A stretch of DNA of 64,000 nt. It comes from CADBRN01 sp050944685. Its GTDB lineage: Bacteria; Bacillota; Clostridia; Lachnospirales; Lachnospiraceae. Below the pieces are notes generated by a model. The model was not told where the DNA came from and ran no database searches. It worked only from the letters and a program-made list of their open reading frames with translations. The stretch is taken from positions 9,649 to 73,648 of the forward strand of contig JBMNRP010000012.1 in assembly GCA_050944685.1 (NCBI GenBank). The letters are read 5' to 3'. The first letter of the stretch is position 1. Each line of letters begins with the position of its first letter. Both the position numbers and the translations under genes were made by a program. Shown in pieces: positions 7,215 through 15,090 of the stretch.

Positions 7215-8630
7215 ATGGATGCGGTTTTGTCAATACTGGATGCAATTGATTCTGTGATGTATTATCCTGTTCTGATAATCATTATGGCTTCTGCCGGAAT
7301 CTATTTCACGGTGAGAACAAAGGGCGTGCAGATTCGTCTTTTTCCGGAGGCATGCAGGCTCGTGGTCGAGAAGCCGGAGGGGAAGAATCAGGTTTCTTCC
7401 TTTCAGGCGCTTATGGTTTCGACGGCTTCCCGCGTCGGCACCGGAAACATTATCGGAGTCGCCTCCGCGATCTGCCTCGGAGGGGCAGGGGCGACCTTCT
7501 GGATGTGGGTCATGTGCCTGATCGGAGCGTCTTCCGCTTTCATGGAAAGTACACTCGCCCAGATCTACAAGCAGAAAAATGATGACGGCGGATGCTACGG
7601 CGGGCCGGCCTATTACATTGAGAAAGCGATGCATGCACCGTGGCTCTCGGTGCTTTTCTGCATTTTCCTGATCGCGACATATGCGGTTGGCTTTAATCTG
7701 CTCTGCTCATACAATCTGCAGTCAACTTTCGCGACCTATTCGTTTTACAATCCGGACACGACGCCGATGGTCGTCGGCAGCATTCTGGCTCTCATCGTGG
7801 GCTACTGTCTGTTCGGGGGCGGAAAACGGATAGTCCATCTGACTTCTGTCATCGTGCCGGTCATGGGCGTCTTCTATGTGATCATCTCGCTGATAGTTAT
7901 TTTTGCACATATCCCGCACATCCCGGTGATGTTTGCGGCGATTTTTCATGACGCCTTCAATTTCCGCGCGATTTTCGGCGGACTCGCCGGATCCTGCATG
8001 ATCTATGGGTTCAAGAGAGGTCTGTATTCGAACGAGGCAGGCGTCGGCTCCGCGCCGAACGCTTCCGCGTCTGCGGAAGTGTCACACCCGGCGAAGCAGG
8101 GACTGGTTCAGACGATTTCGGTTTACATCGACACCATGCTTCTCTGCACGGCGACCGCTTTCATGTGCCTTTCGTCCGGTGCTGAATATGGAAAGAATGT
8201 CGAGCCGGCCACATTTGTCCAGAACGCGACGTCAACCGTGTTCGGGAAGGCGGGGCCGATCATTATCACCGTATCGATGATTCTGTTCGCGTTTACAACC
8301 CTCATCGGGAATCTCTATTACGTGAATAACGCGATGGCCTACATTAATCATAAGAAAATGCCGGGCAAAAGGGTGATGTATACTTTTTATCTCGTGGCTT
8401 GCGTCGTCATTTTCATGGGCGCGATCATGCCGATGAATGTCTGCTGGGATCTTGCGGATATCACCATGGGCTGTATGACGATGATCAATCTGCCTGCCTG
8501 CGTGATCATGTCCAATACCGCCGTGAAGACACTGAAGGATTTTGAAAAGCAGCATAAAGCCGGAAAAAATCCTGTCTTTCGCCCAAAAGATATCGGGCTT
8601 GACGCATCGGGACTTTCCTACTGGAAGTGA
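7215..8630 (+). CDS. Alanine/glycine:cation symporter (AGCS family)
   Basis: A 471-residue sodium-coupled amino acid uptake permease with about eleven membrane segments. AGCS hallmarks are clear: GVQIRLFPEACRLV after the first helix, SSFQALMVSTASRVGTGNIIGVASAI, GGPAYYIEKAM, the long GFKRGLYSNEAGVGSAPNASASAEVSHPAKQG region and the TLIGNLYYVNNA helix. Family members import alanine, glycine or related small amino acids. A second AGCS gene sits at 24298-25725, so this is one of two paralogs in the window. The gene is isolated, with a hairpin terminator about 50 bp downstream. Substrate beyond small neutral amino acids is not determined. Confidence 0.93.
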   Translation: MDAVLSILDAIDSVMYYPVLIIIMASAGIYFTVRTKGVQIRLFPEACRLVVEKPEGKNQVSSFQALMVSTASRVGTGNIIGVASAICLGGAGATFWMWVMCLIGASSAFMESTLAQIYKQKNDDGGCYGGPAYYIEKAMHAPWLSVLFCIFLIATYAVGFNLLCSYNLQSTFATYSFYNPDTTPMVVGSILALIVGYCLFGGGKRIVHLTSVIVPVMGVFYVIISLIVIFAHIPHIPVMFAAIFHDAFNFRAIFGGLAGSCMIYGFKRGLYSNEAGVGSAPNASASAEVSHPAKQGLVQTISVYIDTMLLCTATAFMCLSSGAEYGKNVEPATFVQNATSTVFGKAGPIIITVSMILFAFTTLIGNLYYVNNAMAYINHKKMPGKRVMYTFYLVACVVIFMGAIMPMNVCWDLADITMGCMTMINLPACVIMSNTAVKTLKDFEKQHKAGKNPVFRPKDIGLDASGLSYWK

Positions 8631-8681
8631 ATCCGGCGTTTTGCTTTTCACACTGCCGGAAAAAATAAGGGAAAGCAGAAA

Positions 8682-8726
8682 AGAAGCGTCCGCCATTCTC
8701 TGCCGTCAGGAATGGCGGACGCTTCT
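8682..8726. terminator. Bidirectional hairpin between symporter and flavodoxin
   Basis: A perfect 17-bp stem, AGAAGCGTCCGCCATTC (8682-8698) with GAATGGCGGACGCTTCT (8710-8726), lies between convergent genes. The T tracts are weak on both sides, but the position supports a shared terminator. Confidence 0.7.
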
Positions 8727-8752
8727 TGCATCAGATGTTTTTATTGGGAGGA

Positions 8753-9238
8753 TTACCACTGCTGGAAGCCATCAAACCAGATCTTGAGATCTTTCATGGA
8801 AACTTCTCCTCCGATGCGGCGCCCCTCGGTCACCTTTGCACTCTTTCCGACCAGATTCTGCAGACGTTCGCTGGTGCGCGCCATGCCGCTTCCGCCGGAC
8901 GTGCAGAAGGGAATAATAGTTTTTCCGGAGAAATCCGCGGACGTAAGGAAGGTGTCTACGATGCTGGGTTCTCTGCCCCACCAGATCGGGAAGCCGAGAA
9001 TGATTGTGTCATACGGCGCGAGATCCGGGGCTGCTTCTTTTATTTCCGGATGGCAGTTCGGGTCGTTCATTTCAAGAGTAGAACGGGACTGCTTGTTGTT
9101 CCAGTCGAGATCTTCTTTGGTATAGGGCCGGACCGGTGCGATCTCGAACAGATCCGCGTTTTCCTCCTTCGCGATATTTTCCGCGAGTTTTTTTGTCGTT
9201 CCGGTAGCTGAGAAATACGCCACTAATGTTTTGCTCAT
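8753..9238 (-). CDS. Flavodoxin
   Basis: A 161-residue FMN electron carrier. The phosphate-binding loop is near the N-terminus (VAYFSATGTTKKLA), followed by the typical YTKEDLDWNNKQSRSTLEMND segment and IILGFPIWWGREPSIVDTF around the isoalloxazine-contacting tryptophan. This variant is common in Clostridia and resembles flavodoxins annotated as partners of anaerobic reductases. I chose ATG 9238 (MSKTLVAYF) because GGAGGT sits seven bases upstream; a longer TTG start at 9250 would place that ribosome site inside the gene. It is convergent with the AGCS symporter and appears monocistronic. Confidence 0.94.
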   Translation of the reverse strand: MSKTLVAYFSATGTTKKLAENIAKEENADLFEIAPVRPYTKEDLDWNNKQSRSTLEMNDPNCHPEIKEAAPDLAPYDTIILGFPIWWGREPSIVDTFLTSADFSGKTIIPFCTSGGSGMARTSERLQNLVGKSAKVTEGRRIGGEVSMKDLKIWFDGFQQW

Positions 9239-9457
9239 AATTACCTCCAAATATTTAAGGATTGCTTTGCCATAAGCCTATTCTATTATATCGCAGTCAG
9301 CAGAAAACATCGACAGATTTCTGCAGGGAGTTCCCGGAATAAAAAGGTTTTTCTTTTTTCCCTGGGGAAATCAGTGTATGATCAGATGTGCAGGGCTTCA
9401 TAACAGCCGGGATGCAGAGATTATCGTAAACCGGGATCGGATGAGGATTATTTCAGG

Positions 9458-10330
9458 ATGTTTCGCAGAAAGAGGCAGCGCTCAGAAAAAAGAAAAAACC
9501 ATATCAGCAGACTGAGCAGGTCCGTCGTCAGAGGAATCGGCACGCGCCATATGGGGACGTATGCCTCCAGCACCACCTTTTATTATTTCCTTGCCCTCGT
9601 TCCCATTCTGGTTTTTGTTTCCGCCATGCTTCCGCTGACCGGGATGAAAGAGCAGGATCTGGTGACGGCGGTGACGGCGGTGACGCCGGACGCCGTAGAT
9701 TCTCTCGTTCAGATTATTATCACGGAGGCTTACGAACATTCCGGCAATCTCATTCCCATTTCGGTTATTACACTTCTGTGGACTTCGATTCAGGGGAATC
9801 TCGCTCTGCTGCAGGGAATGAATGACGTCTACAAGGCGGAAGAGCACAGGAGCTATTGGCGGCTGGTCCTGATCTCTCTTCTCTGGACTGCGCTTCTCAC
9901 GATTCTGTTTCTGGTGCTGGTTTATTTCATCTTCAGCGATCAGATTCAGGACTTTTTTATGGCCTATCTCCCGAATCAGAAATATCGTGTCCGTACATTC
10001 ACGAGAACGCGAAGAATTATCTGCTTTCTGATTGCGGCGGCTATTTTTGCCGTTCTGTATACGTATATGCCGGCCGGCAAGAGAAAATATTACTACCAGC
10101 TTCCCGGCGCCGTGTTCGCTGCGGCGATATGGGTCATCTTTTCCGTCTTCTTCGCCATGTATGTCAACGGCTTCAACAAGTTTACTTCCTTTTACGGGAG
10201 CCTCGGAACATTGGCTATTCTCCTGTTCTGGATGTACTGCTGCTTTTATATTTTGCTGATCGGAGGCTTCATCAACTGCCATTTCGAGCATTACATCCGC
10301 AATCTCATGCCGAAAAGAAAGAAGTCCTGA
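9458..10330 (+). CDS. YihY/BrkB-family inner membrane protein
   Basis: A 290-residue protein with six predicted membrane helices. Family features are visible: an early amphipathic stretch RGIGTRHMGTYASSTTFYYFLALVPILVFV, a central SVITLLWTSIQGNLALLQGMNDVY and the late FTSFYGSLGTLAILLFWMYCCFYILLIGGFINCHFE. This family was once called RNase BN in error; its role is unknown, with suggestions of transport or envelope function. The C-terminus is basic (MPKRKKS). The ATG at 9458 follows ATTATTTCAGG, a modest ribosome site. The next gene begins 37 bp later and may be cotranscribed. Confidence 0.88.
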   Translation: MFRRKRQRSEKRKNHISRLSRSVVRGIGTRHMGTYASSTTFYYFLALVPILVFVSAMLPLTGMKEQDLVTAVTAVTPDAVDSLVQIIITEAYEHSGNLIPISVITLLWTSIQGNLALLQGMNDVYKAEEHRSYWRLVLISLLWTALLTILFLVLVYFIFSDQIQDFFMAYLPNQKYRVRTFTRTRRIICFLIAAAIFAVLYTYMPAGKRKYYYQLPGAVFAAAIWVIFSVFFAMYVNGFNKFTSFYGSLGTLAILLFWMYCCFYILLIGGFINCHFEHYIRNLMPKRKKS

Positions 10331-10366
10331 TGTGTTCAGGCTTTCCGGCGAGGGAGGTCATTATTT

Positions 10367-11056
10367 ATGAGTGAGAGAACAGATCTGCAGATTTCCGGGA
10401 AGAATATTACCCTTTTTTTGGGATCTTCCGGAAGTCCGATTGTTTACCTGGATACTTTCTCTGCAGAGGAGATGGAAGGAGTACAGAAAATTCTTCGTGA
10501 GCCGGGTTTTCCGGCTCACTCGCTCGCGGTGATCGGCGGTCTGGAGTGGAATGATGAGATGAGCCCGTGGTACTGTCCGCCGGTGTTAAAAAACGGAACC
10601 GCATATCAGGGAAAGGCGGGCCGTTTTCTTTCCGATATGGAAGAGAAGATCATTCCGGAAGTGGAAGAGAAGCTCCCCGAAGCGCCGGCGTACCGTGTGA
10701 TCTCCGGTTACTCGCTCGCCGGCCTGTTTGCCGTCTATTCGTTATACCGGACAGATCTTTTCGCCCGCGCGGCAAGTATGTCAGGCTCTTTCTGGTACCC
10801 GGATTTTCTGGAATACGCCCGGGACCATGCGATGAAAAGAGAACCGGAATGCCTGTATTTTTCCCTCGGGGACCGGGAGAGCAGGACCCGAAACAAGACC
10901 ATGAAGACAGTCGGTGACCGGACGCAGGCGCTGGAAGAATACTACAGGGAAAAAGGAATAAATACCCGGTTCGAATGGAATCCGGGAAACCATTTTCAGA
11001 ATTTCGAAGAGCGGACCGCAAAAGGAATCCGGTGGGTTCTGGAACAACCCGGATAA
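10367..11056 (+). CDS. Alpha/beta-hydrolase esterase (esterase D / IroE-like fold)
   Basis: A 229-residue cytoplasmic serine hydrolase candidate. The nucleophile elbow is GYSLAG at about residue 113; SLGDRESR supplies a likely acid region, and NPGNHFQNF near residue 210 a likely catalytic histidine. The overall pattern (short beta-rich N-terminus, elbow followed by SLYRTDLFARAASMSGSFWY) resembles the esterase family that includes Fes/IroE and esterase D, but no siderophore genes are nearby, so a siderophore substrate is not supported. No signal peptide is seen. ATG 10367 has GGAGG upstream. It converges with the macro-domain gene 22 bp away. Confidence 0.8.
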   Translation: MSERTDLQISGKNITLFLGSSGSPIVYLDTFSAEEMEGVQKILREPGFPAHSLAVIGGLEWNDEMSPWYCPPVLKNGTAYQGKAGRFLSDMEEKIIPEVEEKLPEAPAYRVISGYSLAGLFAVYSLYRTDLFARAASMSGSFWYPDFLEYARDHAMKREPECLYFSLGDRESRTRNKTMKTVGDRTQALEEYYREKGINTRFEWNPGNHFQNFEERTAKGIRWVLEQPG

Positions 11057-11078
11057 GATGTCCGTCCTTCGGCTCCCG

Positions 11079-11615
11079 TCAGCTGTCGCTGCCGGCGGAT
11101 GTTTCGATGGCTTTTTCGTAAACGCTCATGGTGCGGTCATCAAACAGAACCCATTCGACCAGGTCCAGTTTTTCCGGATGGTTTTGAATGAATTTCCGGA
11201 CCTCAGCCAGTGCGAGAGCGGCTGCCCGTTCGACGGGAAAATGATACACGCCGGTCGAGATGGACGGAAATGCGATTTTCCGGATTCCGTTTTCTACCGC
11301 AAGCTCCAGGGAGTGCCGGTAGCAGCCGGCGAGAAGTTCATCCTCGTTCCGGTTTCCTCCGCTCCAGACGGGCCCCACGGTATGAATCACGTACTTGCAG
11401 GGAAGACGGTAGGCAGAGGTGATTTTTGCATTTCCCGTGCGGCAGCCGTGCAGCGTGCGGCATTCCGCCAGAAGCTCGGGCCCCGCTGCCCGGTGGATCG
11501 CCCCGTCGACGCCTCCTCCTCCGAGAAGAGAGGTATTCGCCGCGTTTACGATGGCGTCCACATCGCTGATTTTCGTAATATCACCGCGCACCGCACGGAT
11601 TATTGTTTTTCCCAT
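11079..11615 (-). CDS. Macro-domain protein, O-acetyl-ADP-ribose deacetylase type
   Basis: A 178-residue single macro domain that would bind ADP-ribose and hydrolyse O-acetyl-ADP-ribose or mono-ADP-ribose. The sequence follows the MacroD/YmdB pattern: RGDITKISDVDAIVNAANTSLLGGGGVDGAIHRAAG in the N-terminal third, with catalytic-loop asparagines and GGGGVDGAI, then VIHTVGPVW and AFPSISTGVYHFP in the second half. ATG 11615 has AAAGGAGTATAAG just upstream on this strand. No ADP-ribosyltransferase is visible nearby, so a toxin-antitoxin role is not indicated; a housekeeping or stress role is more likely. Confidence 0.93.
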   Translation of the reverse strand: MGKTIIRAVRGDITKISDVDAIVNAANTSLLGGGGVDGAIHRAAGPELLAECRTLHGCRTGNAKITSAYRLPCKYVIHTVGPVWSGGNRNEDELLAGCYRHSLELAVENGIRKIAFPSISTGVYHFPVERAAALALAEVRKFIQNHPEKLDLVEWVLFDDRTMSVYEKAIETSAGSDS

Positions 11616-11779
11616 CTTATACTCCTTTCATATTGAATTTTTTTGTAAGCTGACTATATCACCGGGATAATATTATTTCAATTCGCCGGTCAGAAGCTTT
11701 TCTGTTATACTTATCAGGGCAGATTTCTCTGCTTTGAAGATCCCCGGGAAAAGTATACAGCGGGTTCAGGAGAAGACCG

Positions 11780-12346
11780 ATGACGGAAAAGGAAAAAATG
11801 AAACTCGGCATGTGGTATGACGCAAATAATGACATTCAATTGATCCGCGAAAGAACGCAGACCATGCGTGAATGTCAGCTTTACAATCAGGCACCGGCGC
11901 TATCGCCGGAAGCGGAAGAAATTCTGCGCCGGATTCTGGGGAAAGAAGAACTGCCCGCCGGTCTTATTGTTCTGCCGTCGGTTTTTTTTGATTACGGAAC
12001 CAATACGCATTTCGGCGAGAGTGTTTTTGTCAATCACCACAGCTATTTTATGGATGGAGCACCGATCACGGTCGGCTCCCATTGCTTCGTCGGACCATTC
12101 TGCGGCTTCTATACCGCATCGCATCCGACGGATGCCATGTCCAGAAACCGGGGAAAAGAAAGAGCACTTCCGATTGAGATCGGAGATAACTGCTGGATCG
12201 GGGCAAACGTATCCGTCATGCCGGGTGTGACGATCGGATCCGGCTGTGTGATCGCGGCGGGAGCCGTCGTAACGCACGATATACCGGACGATACGGTTGC
12301 CGCCGGTGTTCCCGCGCGCCCGGTCCGGAAGATCGAACAGAAGTGA
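11780..12346 (+). CDS. Sugar O-acetyltransferase (maltose/galactoside acetyltransferase-like)
   Basis: A 188-residue left-handed beta-helix acetyltransferase of the LacA/Maa type, predicted to acetylate a sugar with acetyl-CoA in the cytoplasm. It starts with the family mac domain (KMKLGMWYDANNDIQLIRERTQTM), followed by hexapeptide repeats: FGESVFVNHHSYFMDGAPITVGSHCFVGPFCGFYTASHP, with the catalytic histidine region, and IEIGDNCWIGANVSVMPGVTIGSGCVIAAGAVVTHDIP. ATG 11780 follows GGAGAAGACCG. It is convergent with the GntR gene. Exact acceptor sugar is unknown. Confidence 0.92.
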   Translation: MTEKEKMKLGMWYDANNDIQLIRERTQTMRECQLYNQAPALSPEAEEILRRILGKEELPAGLIVLPSVFFDYGTNTHFGESVFVNHHSYFMDGAPITVGSHCFVGPFCGFYTASHPTDAMSRNRGKERALPIEIGDNCWIGANVSVMPGVTIGSGCVIAAGAVVTHDIPDDTVAAGVPARPVRKIEQK

Positions 12347-12381
12347 AATTTCACAAAAGAACAGCAAAGAAATCAGATTGC

Positions 12382-13059
12382 TTATGATTTAAAGTAATCC
12401 GGAAATTCTTTGCGAAGTTCCGACTCACGCTGGTCCATAGAACTGTAATCGTGATGAATATCCATCAGACGGACCAGCTCTTCCTCTTTTCCTTCCCGGA
12501 TCAGTCTGATCATCTCAAGATGCTCATTCAGAGATTTCCGCATGATTCCTTTTCGCCGCAGGTCCAGCGTGAGGACACGATTATAGTGAGCCCTCGAATC
12601 CGCGATAATATCCCATGTCATTTCGTGCCCCGCGGCACGGAAGATAGCGGCGTGAAACGAATTATCGTTCTGGATGTATCCACGCACATCTTTATTTTTG
12701 ATAGCCTTCTTCATAAAAAAGAGGCTGTCCTCCAGATCATCCTCCAGATTCGCTTTTTCCCGGCAGAGCTTCAGGCAGACGTCCGAATCGAGGATATGGC
12801 GCATATAGGCGCATTCCTTTGCAATGGCAAAATTGATTTCGGACACATATGTTCCGCGCTGCGGATAGATGTCGATCAGATCTTCACTGGACAAACGGAT
12901 CAGCGCTTCCCGGATAGGGGTTCTGCTGACCCCGAGTTTTTCCGTCAGGGTGCTTTCCTTGATCGGTTCCCCGGGCATCATTTCAAGATACTGAATCCGG
13001 TCCTTCAGTTCCTGGTAGACATTCAGTTTTGCTCTTCGGGTATTGTTTACGGCAATCAT
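12382..13059 (-). CDS. GntR-family (FadR/FCD subfamily) transcriptional regulator
   Basis: A 225-residue regulator with an N-terminal GntR winged helix (about residues 10-75; EKLGVSRTPIREALIRLSSEDLIDIYPQRGTYVSEI is the diagnostic stretch) and a C-terminal all-helical FCD effector domain (about 85-215). Residues resembling the FCD metal/ligand site include the histidine pair in DNSFHAAIFRAAGHE and later IHHDY. FCD regulators typically sense carboxylate metabolites. It is divergent from an EamA-type exporter, and a perfect ACTAGTATACTAGT palindrome 39 bp upstream of its own start fits a GntR-family operator, suggesting autoregulation. The likely target is the exporter; the effector is unknown. 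Confidence 0.92.
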   Translation of the reverse strand: MIAVNNTRRAKLNVYQELKDRIQYLEMMPGEPIKESTLTEKLGVSRTPIREALIRLSSEDLIDIYPQRGTYVSEINFAIAKECAYMRHILDSDVCLKLCREKANLEDDLEDSLFFMKKAIKNKDVRGYIQNDNSFHAAIFRAAGHEMTWDIIADSRAHYNRVLTLDLRRKGIMRKSLNEHLEMIRLIREGKEEELVRLMDIHHDYSSMDQRESELRKEFPDYFKS

Positions 13060-13097
13060 GATGACAACTCCATTTTATTAAGAAAATATCTGTTATG

Positions 13098-13111
13098 ACT
13101 AGTATACTAGT
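13098..13111. promoter_or_regulatory. Candidate GntR operator (14-bp palindrome)
   Basis: ACTAGTATACTAGT is a perfect palindrome containing the GT-A-T-AC core expected for FadR-type GntR operators. It lies 39 bp upstream of the GntR-family start. Confidence 0.6.
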
Positions 13112-13281
13112 AATTTTTATTTTGGTCAATCGGTCAATAATTAAGTTTTTCACATGTTCTTTTCTGACTTCGTGAAAAAATCCGGTAAAAATATCGAAAA
13201 CTTCCCCGGATGATAAATATTAATACAATAATATATTAAAGAAAAACAATTTGTGTTTTCGGGTTTTTGGTGATTGCCAGC

Positions 13282-13310
13282 TTGACAAAGCCTGATACAA
13301 ATATTAATAT
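13282..13310 (+). promoter_or_regulatory. Strong sigma-A promoter for the EamA exporter
   Basis: TTGACA (13282-13287) and TAATAT (13305-13310) are separated by exactly 17 bp. The -10 element is embedded in the AT palindrome at 13301-13318, which would make the promoter easy to block. Confidence 0.75.
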
Positions 13311-13318
13311 ATTAATAT
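13301..13318. promoter_or_regulatory. 18-bp AT palindrome overlapping the -10 element
   Basis: ATATTAATATATTAATAT is a perfect inverted repeat over the -10 box and probable start site. A related, less perfect AT-rich stretch occurs near 13218-13242. The sequence differs from the GntR-like site at 13098, so a second regulator or simple AT richness are both possible. Confidence 0.45.
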
Positions 13319-13341
13319 CTGCATCGGGAGGAGATAATGAT

Positions 13342-14241
13342 TTGAAAAACTACAGACTTCGCAATTCGATGCTGCTTCTTCTTACCGCGTTGATCTGGGG
13401 AACCAGTTTCGTTGCGACGAGCAAAGGCGTCGAAGCGGTCCAGCCGATTACCTTCACCGGATTCAGACTGCTGCTCGCCGGATTCAGTCTGCTGCCGCTG
13501 ACTCTTCTGAGAAACAGGAAGATCCCCGACCTCGGAAAATTTAAGAAAAAAGATCTGATTCTTGGCGGGATCGGCTGCGGATGCAGCCTGATTGCCGCGA
13601 TGATTCTGCAGACAATCGGAATAAAATATACAACGGTGGGAAAAGCAGGGTTTATTACCGCGTTTTATATTATTCTGGTACCTGTGATCGGGATTTTTCA
13701 CGGGAGGAAACCATCCCCTCTGATCTGGGCCGCTGTGGGAATCGCGCTCTGCGGACTGTATTTTATCTGTATCAATGAGCGGCTGTCGATAGCAAAAGGG
13801 GACGCGTTCTGTCTCGCGGGGGCATTCTGTTACGCGCTTCATATTCTGGTGATAGACCGTTTTTCCGGAATCACGGACGGGATTTCTCTTTCGTGCGTTC
13901 AGTTTTTTGTCGCAGGAAGTATTGGTCTGATCTTCATGTTTCTCTTCGAATCGCCGTCACTTTCTGCTCTTGGGGAATGTATTTTTTCGCTGCTTTATGC
14001 GGGAGTTATCGCCAATGCGGTCGGAGATACGCTTCAGATCATCGGCCAGAAAGGGCTGAATCCTTCGGTGGCGTCCCTGCTGATGAGCATGGAATCCTGC
14101 TTCAGTCTGATTGCCGGCTTTCTGATTCTGAGACAGAAGCCGACATTCAGGGAGCTGTCTGGCTGTATTCTGATGCTGGCGGCTATTGTATTGGCGGATT
14201 TTCTTCCTATGATTTCTGAAAGAAAAGAGACAGACAACTAA
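13342..14241 (+). CDS. EamA/DMT-superfamily transporter
   Basis: A 299-residue drug/metabolite-type permease with ten helices in two EamA repeats. The first begins LRNSMLLLLTALIWGTSFVATSKGVEAVQPITFTGFR and the second SIAKGDAFCLAGAFCYALHILVIDRFSG. Such proteins usually export amino acids or other small metabolites. I chose the TTG at 13342 because GGGAGGAG lies eight bases upstream; the in-frame GTG at 13267 lies upstream of the -35 box, and the ATG at 13337 is out of frame and stops after two codons. The gene is divergent from a GntR/FCD regulator, which probably controls it. Confidence 0.88.
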   Translation: MKNYRLRNSMLLLLTALIWGTSFVATSKGVEAVQPITFTGFRLLLAGFSLLPLTLLRNRKIPDLGKFKKKDLILGGIGCGCSLIAAMILQTIGIKYTTVGKAGFITAFYIILVPVIGIFHGRKPSPLIWAAVGIALCGLYFICINERLSIAKGDAFCLAGAFCYALHILVIDRFSGITDGISLSCVQFFVAGSIGLIFMFLFESPSLSALGECIFSLLYAGVIANAVGDTLQIIGQKGLNPSVASLLMSMESCFSLIAGFLILRQKPTFRELSGCILMLAAIVLADFLPMISERKETDN

Positions 14242-14386
14242 GATAAGAAGACAGCCTCACCTTTTGGCTCCGGAATCGGTCTGAACTTTTTCTTCGGCTT
14301 TTATTGCTTTGCAATTCCGGTTTTGAAAAATTGTCTGCTGCACAGAATCAGATAATGTATTTTTTTCGGAGGGTACCAGTTTTTTC

Positions 14387-14415
14387 TTACATTAATTGCT
14401 GAAAAAGTATATAAT
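14387..14415 (+). promoter_or_regulatory. Promoter for the DUF2798-MATE transcript
   Basis: TTACAT (14387-14392) and TATAAT (14410-14415) with a 17-bp spacer. Transcription would start around 14422, just before the hairpin at 14429. Confidence 0.65.
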
Positions 14416-14428
14416 AGCATTTGCTGAG

Positions 14429-14482
14429 CAGCGAAATGCGTAAGTCCAAGTGTTTATGGAAATGCGCGTTTCGCTGTTTTTT
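14429..14482 (+). terminator. Leader hairpin plus T6 (attenuator candidate)
   Basis: CAGCGAAA (14429-14436) pairs with TTTCGCTG (14469-14476), with partial extension by TGCG/CGCG, and is followed directly by six T. It lies only about 15 bp after the -10 element at 14410 and about 85 bp before the next start codon, so it would terminate a very short transcript unless relieved. The loop holds about 24-30 nt. No known riboswitch class was recognised. The rest of the 14242-14565 gap holds only the promoter and a weak CCGGAAT/ATTCCGG repeat after the EamA gene. Confidence 0.5.
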
Positions 14483-14565
14483 ATGTCTGTCATTTCCGGG
14501 TGGTCCGGATGCCGGGAACAGGTTCGGATCGCCGGATTAGGTTGTATTCCGAAGGAGGAAGTAAC

Positions 14566-15090
14566 ATGCCGGAAAACAAAGTGCAGGGGACCGTATTCGG
14601 AATCCTGATGTCATACGTAATGGCGTATGGCATGGAAGTTTACAACGTTGCGATCAAGGAGGGCTTCAACCTGAATCAGGGAGGGTTCTCCACCATGGTC
14701 AATCACGTCTTCTTTGACGCGTTGATTGAAGCTTCCTATATGGGACTGTTCGTTTTTATCACTTCATCGCTTTTCGGGAACCGGATCGGTGCCTCGTTTG
14801 CGGCGAGACATACCGATCCGAAAAAGGACAATCCCTATTTCTGCAGGGTCATGAGGCAGGCCGGGACGGTCGCCGTCATGTGCCCTACCATGAGTTTTAT
14901 TGCGACGATTCTATTCAATCTTATCCTGGCACACCAGTCTCCGGTGAACATCATCGCCATCTGGGTCGGAACCGTCCTCAAAAACTTTCCGATGGCATTT
15001 TTCTGGAATATGTTTGCCGCGGCGCCGTTCTGCCATCTGATCTTTGACACGTATAACAATAGAAAAAAGTCTGGTATTAAGGGGAAATGA
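14566..15090 (+). CDS. DUF2798-family membrane protein, tandem-duplicated
   Basis: A 174-residue membrane protein that appears to be two DUF2798 units in tandem. The first (about residues 1-85) has VFGILMSYVMAYGMEVYNVAI and ends with ARHTDPKKDNPYFCR. The second (about 90-170) repeats the pattern with VMCPTMSFIATILFNLIL and AIWVGTVLKNFPMAFFWNMF. Four membrane helices are expected. The family is uncharacterised and often sits beside efflux genes. ATG 14566 has GGAGGAAG upstream; an upstream GTG at 14500 lacks a ribosome site. The stop codon overlaps the start of the MATE gene (ATGA), implying translational coupling and a shared role. Confidence 0.8.
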   Translation: MPENKVQGTVFGILMSYVMAYGMEVYNVAIKEGFNLNQGGFSTMVNHVFFDALIEASYMGLFVFITSSLFGNRIGASFAARHTDPKKDNPYFCRVMRQAGTVAVMCPTMSFIATILFNLILAHQSPVNIIAIWVGTVLKNFPMAFFWNMFAAAPFCHLIFDTYNNRKKSGIKGK

